NCBI GenBank assembly: GCA_021234155.1
Contig: JAJEKV010000044.1
Coordinates: 11,353,764-11,417,763, forward strand
DNA length: 64,000 nucleotides
DNA from: Isoetes taiwanensis
Taxonomy: Eukaryota; Streptophyta; Lycopodiopsida; Isoetales; Isoetaceae
Direction: 5' to 3'
The notes under the pieces are model-generated. The model had not been told where the DNA came from and ran no database searches. It saw only the letters and a program-made list of their open reading frames with translations. Position numbers and translations under genes: made by a program. Below are positions 21,230 through 32,575 of this stretch, piece after piece (the first letter of the stretch is position 1; every line of letters starts with the position of its first letter).

Positions 21230-24040
21230 CTAAACCATGACCAAATTAAACCCAAATTAATCCAAATTAATCTTGATTAACCATTGTCCTAATTAACCCT
21301 AAGGGACCTTGTCCTGAATAACCTTAGAGGACATTTGTCTTGAATAACCATGTAGGACCTATGTCCTGATTAACCTTAAAGGACATTTGTCCTGAATAAC
21401 CTTAAAGGACCTATGTCCTGATTAACCTTAAAGGACATTTGTCTTCAATAACCATATAGGACCTATGACCTGATTAACCTCAAGGGACATGTGTCCTGAT
21501 TAACCATATAGGACCTATGTCCTGATTAACCTTAGAGGACATGTGTCCTGAATAACCTTAAAGGACCTATGTCCTGATTAACCTTAAAGGGACATGTGTC
21601 CTGATTAACCTTAGAGGACCTATGTCCTGATTAACCTTAAAGGCCATTTGTCTTGAATAACCATATAGGACCTATGTCCTGATTAACCTTAGAGGACATG
21701 TGTCCTGAATAACCATATAGGACCTATGACCTGATTAACCTCAATGGACATGTGTCCTGATTAACCTTAAAGGACCTAGGTCCTGATTAACCTTAAAGGA
21801 CATTTGTCTTGAATAACCATATAGGACCTATGTCCTGATTAACCTTAGAGGACGTGTCCTGAATAACCTTAAAGGACCTATGTCCTGATTAACCTCAATG
21901 GACATGTGTCCTGATTAACCTTAGAGGACCTATGTCCTGATTAACCTTAAAAGCCATTTGTCTTGAATAACCATATAGGACCTATGTTCTGATTAACCTT
22001 AAAGGACATTTGTCTTGAATAACCATATAGGACCTATGTCCTGATTAACCTTAGAGGACATGTGTCCTGAATAACCATATAGGACCTATGTCCTGATTAA
22101 CCTCAAGGGACATGTGTCCTGATTAACCTTAAAGGACCTATGTCCTGATTAACCTTAAAGGACATTTGTCCTGAATAACCTTAAAGGACCTATGTCTTGA
22201 TTAACCTTAGAGGACATTTGTCCTGATTAACCTTAAAGGACCTATGACCCGATTAACCTCAAGGGACATGTGTCCTGATTAACCTTAAAGGACCTAGGTC
22301 CTGATTAACCTTAAAGGACATTTGTCTTGAATAACCATATAGGACCTATGTCCTGATTAACCTTAGAGGACATGTGTCTTGAATAACCTTAAAGGACCTA
22401 TGTCCTGATTAACCTCAAGGGACATGTGTCCTGATTAACCTTAGAGGACCTATGTCCTGATTAACCTTAAAGGCCATTTGTCTTGAATAACCATATAGGA
22501 CCTATGTCCCCGATTAACCTCAAGGGACATGTGTGTCGATTAACCTTAAAGGACCTAGGTCACGATTAACCTTAATGGACATTTGTCACGAATAACCTTA
22601 AAGGACCTATGTCCTGATTAACCTTAGAGGACATTTGTCCTGATTAACCTTAAAAGGACCTATGTCGATTAACCTTAAAGGACATTTGTCTTGAATAACC
22701 ATATAGGACCTATGTCACGATTAACCTTAGAGGACATGTGTCCGAATAACCATATAGGACCTATGTCCCGATTAACCTCAAAGAGACATGTGTCCCGATT
22801 AACCTTAAAGGACCTATGTCACGATTAACCTTAGAGGACATTTGTCCCGATTAACCTTAAAGGACCTATGTGCGATTAACCTTAAAGGACATTTGTCTTG
22901 AATAACCATATAGGACCTATGTCACGATTAACCTTAGAGGACATGTGTCCCGAATAACCATAGAGGACCTATGTCCCGATTAACCTCAAGAGACATGTGT
23001 CACGATTAACCTTAAAGGACCTATGTCCCGATTAATCTTAAAAGGACATTTGTCTGAATAACCTTAAAGGACCTATGTCCTGATTAACCTTAGAGGACAT
23101 TTGTCCTGATTAACCTTAAAGGACCTATGTCCTGATTAACCTTAGAGAACATGTGTCCTGAATAACCTTAAAGGACCTATGTCTGATTAACCTCAAAGGG
23201 ACATGTGTCTGAATAACCATAGAGGACCTATGTCCGATTAACCTTAAAGGCCATTTGTCTTGAATAACCATATAGGACCTATATCACGATTAACCTTAAA
23301 GGACATTTGTCTTGAATAACCATATAGGACCTATGTCCTGATTAACCTTAGAGGACATGTGTCCTGAATAACCATATAGGACCTATGTCACGATTAACCT
23401 CAAAGGGACATGTGTCTGATTAACCTTAAAGGACCTATGTCTGATTAACCTTAAAGGACATTTGTCCTGAATAACCTTAAAAGGACCTATGTCCGATTAA
23501 CCTTAGAGGACATTTGTCACGATTAACCTTAAAGGACCTATGTCACGATTAACCTTAAAGGACATTTGTCTTGAATAACCATATAGGACCTATGTCACGA
23601 TTAACCTTAGAGGACATGTGTCCTGAATAACCATATAGGACCTATGTCCTGATTAACCTCAAGAGACATATGTCCTGATTAACCTTAAAGGACCTATGTC
23701 CTGATTAACCTTAAAGGACATTTGTCCTGAATAACCTTAAAGGACCTATGTCCTGATTAACCTTAGAGGAAATTTGTCCTGATTAACCTTAAAGGACCTA
23801 TGTCCTGATTAACTTTAAAGGACATTTGTCTTGAATAACCATATAGGACCTATGTCCTGATTAACCTTAGAGGACATTTGTCCTGAATAACCATATAGGA
23901 CCTATGACCTGATTAACCTCAAGGGACCTATGTCCTGATTAACCTTAAAGGCCATTTGTCTTGAATAACCATATAGGACCTATGTCCTGATTAACCTTAC
24001 AGGATATTTGTCCTGAATAACCATGTCCTGATTAACCTTG
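21230..24040 (-). repeat. Right satellite array of the MULE (inverted orientation)
   Basis: Well over fifty degenerate units of the form GTCCTGATTAACC or GTCCTGAATAACC linked by TTAAAGGACATTT, TTAGAGGACATGT and ATATAGGACCTAT. The core is the reverse complement of the left-array core GGTTAATCAGGAC. The array therefore faces the left array, as a mirror image across the 18.56-21.23 kb passenger region. In the middle third (about 22,500-23,580) many cores read GTCACGATT, GTCCCGATT or GTCCGATT instead. Confidence 0.95.
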
Positions 24041-24180
24041 TTTTTTATACCACTTATTTATTTAAAGGAGTGCACTTAATTAAAACATTGTACTAAATTT
24101 TCAGGTTAGTTGGCCAAGCTAATCATGACCTAGTACGATTTGCACCTTTGTGGCAGGTCCCTGATGTACCTTTGTGGCCG

Positions 24181-24434
24181 GATCTGGTTCGAGTGGTGTG
24201 AGGCATGTACCTGATGTACCATTGTGGCAGGAAGGCTTTAATGAAAGATTGGCATGGATGGGTGATGATCCATGCGGGTATGCCATGCAGCGACGTTGAA
24301 TGGGGCATGGGTTGAGGATCCCCAGCATGCCATGGGGATCGGATGGGATGGGGGTGGCTGATTCCGGAAGTCCGGAAAAACCACTGCAGATTTGTCCGGA
24401 TAAACCACATCCCGGATGATATATACGGACTTCC
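24181..24434 (-). repeat. MULE right terminal inverted repeat
   Basis: The reverse complement pairs with 12,762-13,051. It contains the motif in inverted form, TGTCCGGATAAACC, at 24,393-24,406. Position 24,434 is the last base before the GGCTTCGAA target duplication. Confidence 0.9.
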
Positions 24435-24443
24435 GGCTTCGAA

Positions 24444-25340
24444 GGATCAGGCCGGATTTTTGCTGAAGGCAGCCGGATTTGACCAACATCGGCCATGACC
24501 ATGCAAGAAATTAAAGATTTGGCAGAAACAAACAGTAAAGGAGAATTTGGAGCATGCCAGAAGTGGAAAACCGTAGCCATTTGTGCAGGATTTGATCCCA
24601 GAGATAGAAGGCCGAGCTTCTGTTGCATAATGTAAAATTGAGAAGAAAGAAATTCAGAAAAGCAGGGATACAGGGGAATCAAAGAGGGAAACATGGCTAA
24701 CCATTAAAATTGAAATTTTTAATCAACCATGAGAAAGTTGCAAAAACCCACCTTTGGGGAAGTAATCTACGAAGGCCAGATCAGTATGTGCAACCACGGA
24801 CAGCCACGGACAGGGGTGGTTTGTTGCAGAGGCATTAGTGCCTACCAGGAAGACTGAACCCCACGAATGGGAGGCGTACATCAGAAGGTTGGCCCTGTAA
24901 ACCCCACCTATGCGGAATTACTTAAAGCATACCCTAACCGACGAAGACCCGTGGCTAAGAGGTCTTGGCCTACTGATTGCGGGCCGAGAAAGAAGAGAGG
25001 GGAAGCTAGCTCTAGCAGTTCTTCCCATGGAGCCATGGAGGATGAAACGCGAGGGAGAGGGTGATGTGGCTGCCCAGTTGGCAATTTGATGACATGGCGG
25101 CTAGGCGCCATATCGGCGACCTGCCTAGGTGGCAAAATACGAAATTGAAAAGTTGCATACGAAAATGAAAGGTGGCGATGACGTGGCAATGAGGTGGCGA
25201 TGACGTGGCACGGGCTATAAATATGTACACGGTTGGGATTTTTCTAATCAGAAGGATATGCAATAAAGAATTTCTTTCGGTTATCTTGTTGTTCTTCAGA
25301 ACACTACTTCTCTCGGGTTGCAAGCAAGGGCTCGACATTT
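24444..25340 (+). promoter_or_regulatory. LTR-like promoter region
   Basis: To the right of the MULE, 25,165-25,215 holds a short tandem (GTGGCGATGACGTGGCA-type). It is followed by a TATA box, TATAAATA, at 25,216-25,223 and an AATAAA at 25,262-25,267. This arrangement resembles the U3-R part of a plant LTR. No second LTR or gag-pol was found, so it would be a solo or partial LTR. The rest of the segment has no supportable gene. Confidence 0.3.
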
Positions 25341-25453
25341 AGCTTTTACAGAATCATTGGGACTGGAGCAGTTTTCAGTAGGGTATCTAAAACCTTCACA
25401 ATTTAAACATCTATTTCTTCGAACAATTTCTTTTGACAAGTCAGGGCAGTTCA

Positions 25454-26237
25454 TTACCAGATTGCCATAAGCATTACAGTAAAAGCATGGTCCAACTTTG
25501 CTTCCTCTGCCTTTACCCCTTTGTATAGTAATTCTTGTTGTTCACTATCTTCCTCTTCTTTTAAACCTAATTTTTGTTCTAACTTTGTCTTCATCATTCT
25601 TTCGGCCTCATCTCTAGACTTAGCTACATTTCTTACCAATGTAGACAAATGGCCAGATTTTGTTAAAAAAAAGCTCTACAGCTTGATAGTACCTAATATT
25701 CTCTAGAGCTTGATAGTACTTCTAAGTCTGCAACCATATTATTACTCTTCAATGTTCTCATTTTTATGATATGCCTACTTCCTAAGATTATTATCTAGAA
25801 CGTTCATCGGAGACGACGTTTTCTTTTCATATCTTCTTAGCATATAACTCCAAATATCTAGATCCGGAGTTTTGGCGTGAGAATAACTCTTGCTTCTAGA
25901 GTTCTCTTCCTTCTTAATGCTTCTGCACTTGATGTATCAGAAGTAGAAGATCCACCTGCAGAGCTAGTTGTGCTTCCACCACCAGGTGTTGGTGGACTCC
26001 TTGCAACAGCAGCAACAACAGTAGCAGCAGCATCACGTGACTTTCTGATATCATCAATTGTGCCAGAACTACTCCCCCTTCATTAGAAACTACATCCCAT
26101 AGCCCTTCAATTTCTGAAATATTTTCTATTCTTTCTTTCCTAACCTGAAAATCTATACCTCCTTTGCATATATCAACTTCTCCCAACAGAGATGCTCCAA
26201 GTCTTGATATGAAAGACGTTTTCTCCAAATGCTTCAT
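25454..26237 (-). pseudogene. Unrecognised minus-strand coding remnant
   Basis: Three adjoining minus-strand blocks look coding: 25,990-26,237 (SFISRLGASLLGEVDICKGG ... ERIENISEIEGLW), then a shifted frame with Gly/Ser/Thr-rich text (SPPTPGGGSTTSSAGGSS) near 25,920-26,040, then 25,454-25,648 (KSRDEAERMMKTKLEQKLGL, a charged helix). Frame changes and stops separate them. No family is recognised. It may be decayed transposon coding or exons of an unknown gene. Confidence 0.35.
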
Positions 26238-28020
26238 TAATGTACAACCTCCTTTGATACCATTTGAAGATTTATTAAAAGAATAGCTTGAAATGGCTCC
26301 AAAACATCTATGGAATATTCATAATTCAATTTCTCTTACGAAAGTATAAGACCATTGAGATTACTGTTCAAACTTGCGATCAAATATTTCTTATTCATTT
26401 GGGATCATCGAAAACACTATAGCCATATCATACCTCATTTTGTACATCTTCACATGCACAATTTTATCTCTTTAATTATATCAAAATAGTAGCGATAAGT
26501 TAAGGGCATTTGAAATAGAATCTTAAGTCAATTTTAATATAACTAAAAAAGTTTGAATTTTCGACCTGTCACTAGGTTATTTGACCTTTGAACCTTCAAC
26601 CTTTTAAAGGTCCTCAAATAGGTCAATATTTAACTTAAAGACTACTAGTCACCATGCACATCGAATATGCACATCTTTTCTTTAATGAAAACTCCAATTC
26701 TCAACTGCCTTGATAAAAAAAAATCATGTTCATTCCCTTCAATTGAACAATTACTTGTGAAGAGATTTCAAGAATCAATTCACACCATAGGCACTTCCTG
26801 AAGAGGTGGTTTTCTGTTTTTTGCAAAGAATAAACATCTGAAATATATATCAGATCTAGAAAAATTAATCTTCAATCTCTTACTGTTAGTGGCAAGTCTC
26901 TTATGCCATAAGTGCCATATAGAGGCTTTTTATCTTTGGTTCCATTGATGAATTCCAAAAATGCATTGGGATCAATTTGCATCTATCTTTTATGATATGC
27001 CACTTTACCCTTCGTGGTTGTTGATAGTTTTTTTATTGCTAGAGCAGATGTGGATATGTTGCTTTTGCTATTATACGAGCCCATAGGGGATGGGCGTGCC
27101 CTGGCCATTCCAGGAGTGAGATAGACAGAGGGTCCATATGACAGAGGTTATTGGATGGGGAATTTCCCACGGGATATACGATGAAGCATCATATGTTACG
27201 CGATGAGCATCACACATGTGAGCTTTGCTAACTTAAATACATTTCAAACAAAACTTTAGTTTAAAAGTTAGACCCTTTTTTAATGGTTGGCTTAAAATAT
27301 GACTGTCTTATCAGTATAAGATAGCCTTTGTGGTGCCATGTCAAGCAGAAGCATCTGCTCAGTTACCCTTGGAAAGCTGGGTATAGCCCTTAGAGCTACT
27401 GTTCGAGTCAGCGGAACACAATCTAGCAGGTCACAGTAGCGTTCCACCATCGGTTTCCATCACAATGCCTGTGCCTGAGCAGGTGGACATTGTGCCTGAG
27501 CATGTGGACAGGGTGCACATGTGCACATAGACGTTAACTGAGAAATTGTTACGGACTAAACATGCAGAATTTCCAGTCTGGAAACATCTTTATAAATTTG
27601 GTTATAAAACTTTTTTTCGGCAATACTATGTCAAGTAACCAATTCTCCTTTCTGTTTTGTCCCTCTTGCACTTCCACTATGCAATTATAATCATTGCATC
27701 TCCTTCTTCCCGCCCCCCAAGCCTAAAAGGTCTTCTCCACCAGACTGATTCATTTCAATGTTGGCCATCTTCATTCCGATGCCGAAGCTGCACATATCCA
27801 ATTAAAGATAAGCACAAGATAATTAGGAGCTGAAGAAAGATCTAAGAATTGAAAAAGAATTAGGCCCTTTGCATGGAGTTTTTCTAAGTTTTATTGGAAA
27901 AATCTAATATATAGCTTGGTGTGCCGTTTCTACTGATTTTATATTTTTAAATGAGATAATAGCAAGACACTAACTGCATTGGATAATAAGAAGCATCATC
28001 CTTGCAATCGACCTATCTGA
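26238..28020. other. AT-rich stretch, no gene supported
   Basis: No frame of note on either strand. A short imperfect tandem built on GTGCCTGAGCANGTGGACA occurs at about 27,470-27,515. A GTTCGAGTCA near 27,402 resembles a Pol III B box but lacks a convincing A box. Confidence 0.4.
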
Positions 28021-28033
28021 GTCCTTCTCCTTC

Positions 28034-29972
28034 ATGGTGGGTTCAAGATTTGCCAACCGTTATCGCATTCTCGAAAGCGGTTGCTTGACTACGGGGCGAG
28101 GCGGGGATGTCGAGCCCTCACAGGCGAGGCTTTTCGACCCCGCCACTCAACGATTGACCATATCTTTACGCTGCGGGCACCGAGCGATGAAAACAACCGG
28201 AATCATCTATTTGGACTTGTATTGCTGCTTTGTGGACTTCGCAAAGGCTTTTGATACGGTCCCTGAAAAAGTCAGGCTAGATCGTCAGGCCAATGGGGCT
28301 CCCTTTTTGCAGGAGAATGCCATATCTGAGTTGTATGAGAGTTGTTTTGGCAGGATCACGTACCGGACGGGCCAAGCATTCACCGGTAGGTATCGGGTCC
28401 GGCGGGGGTTGCCCCCTCGCCAACACTTTTGGCCTCTACATTGATCAGTTAGGAGCCCCGGCTTATCGAGCATGGGGGATGGCATCGGCTTTTGCACCCT
28501 GTGTCATCCGCCCGACTCATCTATCTTGGGGCGATGTTGGCCTGGCGGGCCCACACCCCAAAAGCTATGCAGTCTCACGGATGCCCTAGACACATTTCGA
28601 TGGGGCTTCTGAGACATCGCGGCGTCCAATCGGCCAAGACCGGTGGTTCTCTCATATCCTCTTCCGTCACCCCATGCCTCACGCACTCACATATCGAGGG
28701 GGCCTGACACGTGGGCGTCCACGCCCACCTACAAGTACCTAGGGGTGGAGTTCCCCTCCTCGCTCTCTGGGGGCGTCTATCCGCTCGCGGGTGACAAGCC
28801 AGCCTGGAAAGCGCTTTATGCCATGCGGAACAACAAGTACTGAGGCGAGCTATATGATTGGGGCCATCGGTCACATCTGTTCGCACCGGTCGAAACTGTC
28901 CTTCTCATGCGGGTCGAGGTTTGGGGCCGGTCGTCTTTGGCGACTTGGAATGACTTGGAGCAAGTGCGAGGAAGGCATTTTTGCACGGGCACTTGGGTGA
29001 AACCTTGATCCCCTATCGATTACGCTGCCGAAGCTGGATTCTTGCCGCTTTGTGAAGCGACCCCCTTGATAGACACATCGTCTATTTTGAGGAAAGTGGT
29101 TACTATGGGTGATGCTTTCGGCTCCTCGCAGACTCAGCTTACTTGCGGGCCATGAGTCGCATGAGCGGCTTAGGGCCTGTTGGAGGGGTAAGAGAGTGGT
29201 TGCGCCCGAGATGGAACGTGGCAGGAGTACAGTCGCGTCTGGTGGGCTAGATGGCCGATCGTGACAGCCTGCGGGAGTACCTAGATGCTTGTTTCCTTGG
29301 CAAGCTCTGGGACCCCATTGCTCTAGAGCAGGTCAAAATGGCCCATTACAAGGAGCACATCAACCCCGTGTTAGCCCGGGGCCCACAGCTCTACCTGCGT
29401 TCCCTACCGCCCACTGGCAGCGGGGAACTCATTGCCTCCATTCGCACAGGTGCCCACCATCTTCGCATCGAGACGGGCAGGTGGATTGGGGAGCCCCGCC
29501 AGGACAGGCTCTGTCAGTGCTGTCAAACGGGTGCCATTGAGGATGAGTCTCACACTTTCCAGAGTTGCCCAGTGTTGGTCAGATCCGGGCGATCATACGC
29601 CCCTTAGTACGGCCGGACGTGCCCTTTGCATGCATTTGCCGATGAACACACCGCCGAAGACGTGCAGGGGTCATACATCCGGGGAGGTACCGGACCCTGC
29701 GAGGTCACATTTGCCCCCGCCTGGCTGTCCGCTGACTAGGCACTACGGGGTGGTGCATAAATGTATATATTGGGATGTTTCTGCATTTTATATGATTAGC
29801 ACAGTTTGTCAGCAGGCTGATTGCTGCCACGGTTTTTCCCTCGAAAACCCTTCGGGGCGGGGGTTTTTTAATCCGGGCAGTAATCCGCTTGCTGCGTTTT
29901 TGTATTGGGTCCCATAGACCGATTGGTCTCCGTGGACGATAAAAGTACCTTCCTTCCTTCCTTCCTTCCTTC
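28034..29972 (+). mobile_element. GC-rich LINE remnant with 3' tail
   Basis: Plus-strand frames give LINE ORF2 landmarks in order: FVDFAKAFDTVP (RT motif A), the GCPL...TFGLYIDQL block, TYKYLGVEFP, a connection domain, and the C-terminal zinc-binding region RLCQCCQTGAIEDESHTFQSCP (29,251-29,607). The 3' end carries a hairpin, AGACC-GATT-GGTCT (29,916-29,929), then CGTGGACGATAAAA and (TTCC)n to about 29,972. Several indels and a missing catalytic block around 28,480-28,690 show that it is dead. Its GC content is clearly higher than neighbouring DNA. Confidence 0.85.
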
Positions 29973-30234
29973 GCCTCTAACCACCGAGCAAAATATCCAA
30001 AAACAATCCTATCTAATGCAAGTTGAAGTGCTAAGTATTTTTCTTCTTTACGTTTCTTAGGTACATATCTCTATATGACAGATGAGAACAAAGATATCCA
30101 TAGTCGATACAGTCGAAGGCAGCGAAGGCGATTCTTTAGGAAGTTCATGATTGGGGCATGATGTGACAGGTACATGAATAAGCTAGAATTGCAGCAAACC
30201 TTGCACCTCGGCAAAGGCAAAGCCTGATAACGAA
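29973..30234. other. Spacer after the LINE
   Basis: Nothing recognised. Confidence 0.35.
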
Positions 30235-31770
30235 TTACCCAAAATGGTAAAGGGGGAAGTAGTCCCCTAGGGTAGGCCGTCCGTCATTGGAACATTGCCC
30301 CTTTTTTTTTCTCCACGGAGCCACCAACATGGACCTTTTTTTTTCCAATGAGTTGGCCCCTTTTTGCCCTAACATAGTTCTTGGATTACCGGTGAACAGT
30401 GCAGCTCTTGCCGAAATGTAGTTCATTGTTTCTTTCACTAGTGCACAAGATGTCAGCATATGGTTCTCCAACGGCCTTTTTCCTGCCTTTAAGTCGCCCT
30501 TTGATGGCACTTCTTGATTCTAGAGGTGGTTCATCTTATTTACCCTTGTGGCCTGCTGGTTGCATTCAAATGGTGCAGGTTTTCAGCATTATTGGATTGA
30601 TTACTGCACAAAAGGTATGGTTAAGATTTCGATTCTTATTCTATTGAATGTTCTTATGATTTGCATGGTATTGCATGGTTCTAACTACCTCTGTTTTCTT
30701 TTTTTCATATTTGTTCCTGAGTTGCATCACAATGGTAATCTATTTTTCTCTAACATTTCCTTCCCTCCTAAAGCTCCCTCATTTCACTCCAGATTCCTAC
30801 TTTTTCCCTCCTTTTCTTATTAAGATCAATGGCTCTTCTTATGCCAGCTCCTTGATCCTCTATCTTTTAGCTGGAATTGATCTGTTGGTTGTCTTACAGC
30901 CATTGATTTACTTCTTGGATGAAATTCGTCACCATAAAAGGTCAAGAAACATACACCGAAGTAGGCAGAAGAGGACATTTGTTCCCAAAGATATAAGAGG
31001 TACTTTGTTAGTAACTAAGGCAGATGTGATTAGGAAAATGGAATAAGATGAACTTAAAAGAATAGCAAAGAAAAAAGCAAGGGAAGATGCAGCTAAAAGA
31101 AAGAAAGTGGTGCAGGAAAAAGAAAAGGGAAATTAAGCAACAATAGGAAAAAGAAAAGGAAGAAAGGAAAAGAATTAGGGAGGCTAAGAAGAGTAAAGGG
31201 CTTCCACAATTTGATCCAAAAAATCATCTGTTAATTGAAGCAAGGCACGCTAGAGCTGAGGCTATTACAAGGTTGAAGGCAAAGAGAGCAAGGCGGCAGG
31301 TCAGTATTTAGTTTATAAGTTTTATTAAACTAAACTAACCGGTTCAAGTACTTTACTGTAGGAAGCTCATGACATTGATGAAGAAGTTAGATTGGAAGAA
31401 GGACATGATAGTGATTCAGATGAAACCTTTGCTGATGCGCAGGTATTGATTGGATGCTGCCATCTTTTTGTTTATGTACTAATTGTTCTTTACTTTTCTA
31501 TGGCTAGGATGGGCCTTTGTGAGAAGATCAAGCAATACCAGCCTTGAATGTTGTGTTAAACACCGAGCCTTTTAGTAGCATTGAAACTTTTGGATGTGAT
31601 GCTATCCCAAATGGTCAAATCCCTGATAGTCCAAATCGAATTGGGTGCACCCTTGATGATACTCATGAATACTACCATGATGAAATAGAAAATCAGTTAG
31701 CTAGTGCTAGTTGGCACTCTGAAAAAAGGTCCTCAAAAAGAATGAGAACTCTGATGGAGATGACTATGTA
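30235..31770 (+). pseudogene. Pogo-like transposase remnant (C-terminal coiled tail)
   Basis: The plus strand from about 30,960 encodes a lysine/glutamate-rich coiled tail (VTKADVIRKME, KRIAKKKAREDAAKRKK, LPQFDPKNHLLIEARHARAE) in broken frames. It is followed by an exon-like piece (31,361-31,442: EAHDIDEEVRLEEGHDSDSD) with an AG acceptor and GT donor, and a last frame ending TAA at 31,771. Such tails follow the DDE_1 domain of plant pogo transposases; a comparable tail belongs to the pogo copy at 39-42 kb. The catalytic core is not recognisable. An unrelated charged gene remnant is the alternative. Confidence 0.35.
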
Positions 31771-32575
31771 ACATGATTTTTCTGTAGCTGAAGTATAATG
31801 TGTACAGTTGTGGCATTGAGCCGGTAATATTAGTTTATTTTGTGTAATTCATTCATGCTTCTCTTTGCATGTCAGTAAAACCAATTGTTGTTTTTTTTAG
31901 ATGAAACCAATTGTTGTTTTTTTAGATGCATGCCTTCTACAGCTCTGGATTAAACAGGTTTGAGTTTTTGATGCATTCAAATGTTTTTTTAGGGGACAAC
32001 AAATGTGGATTGCATTTCCATTTGTTGGGCAATGCAATCCGCATTTGAGTCCCCTTTTACTAACATGTGTTTAGTGTGCAGCAAGAAAAATGGAATTGTT
32101 AGAGGGTTCAAATCCCTCATTTCTACACTTCTAGATGTTTAGCATTACTAGAAGTATATGTTTGAGTAATCTTAGTAGCTGCAAGTGGACTGTTGGACTG
32201 TATCAGGACATACTTGATGCCATTCCAAGACTAAAACTGAACCATTGGTGGACCTACAATGGACCATTGCTGGACAAATTGTGAACCAATTAAGGGCTTA
32301 ATGTGGTCACTTATGTTCCTCAGGTCCCCTTTTGTTTGATCATTTATAACTTTTAGTGAGGCCAGTATTTCTTGGAAATCAATATGCCATAAGATTGTTT
32401 AGCATCCAACCTTTCATTGGAACCGAATTTTTGTGTTGTTGGATGACCAAATGATGCACACCAGAGCTCTAAATTTGTAAATGAACCATTCATGGGCGTC
32501 CTACCCTACTGCAAGAGGGTATGGCTGATAGAGGGAGGTAATATCACCACAGGAGAGAGGAAAAAAGATATTTAA
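31771..32575. other. AT-rich intergenic region with a foldback hairpin
   Basis: No coding. It includes a duplicated (GAAACCAATTGTTGTTTTTTT)-like phrase at 31,876-31,926 and the hairpin described separately. The last 60 bases may hold the 5' leader of the 32.6-kb gene. Confidence 0.4.
31992..32054. repeat. 63-bp foldback (near-perfect inverted repeat)
   Basis: GGGGACAACAAATGTGGATTGCATT pairs with AATGCAATCCGCATTTGAGTCCCC around a centre of about 12 bases. The stem has only a few mismatches. It could be a tiny MITE-like element or a small-RNA hairpin. Confidence 0.65.

Larger units (their letters stand above)
12753..24443 (+). mobile_element. Giant Mutator-like element (MULE), 11.7 kb, with 9-bp target duplication
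   Basis: The element spans 12,762-24,434. It starts GGAAGTCCG and ends CGGACTTCC. Both sides carry the identical direct 9-mer GGCTTCGAA (12,753-12,761 and 24,435-24,443), the target-duplication length of Mutator elements. Terminal inverted repeats extend about 250-290 bp inward. Inside, in order: the transposase gene, a small acidic-protein ORF (minus), a satellite array, a ULP-like protease gene (minus), a Ser/Glu-rich frame, and a second satellite array inverted relative to the first. The perfect target duplication and highly similar ends indicate a recent insertion as one unit, although the transposase frame is broken. Confidence 0.92.

Noticed and set aside
17037-24040. Regular arrays considered as CRISPR
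   Set aside because: Units are degenerate, spacers are not unique and the setting is a plant transposon. They are satellite-type arrays.
24867-25064. Short plus-strand frame right of the MULE
   Set aside because: No domain; it lies in what looks like LTR U3 sequence.
27395-27410. Possible Pol III B box (GTTCGAGTCA)
   Set aside because: No matching A box at suitable distance and no simple-repeat tail.
28243-28886. Multiple overlapping frames in the GC-rich LINE
   Set aside because: High GC lowers stop frequency. Only frames with RT, connection or zinc-binding motifs were accepted.
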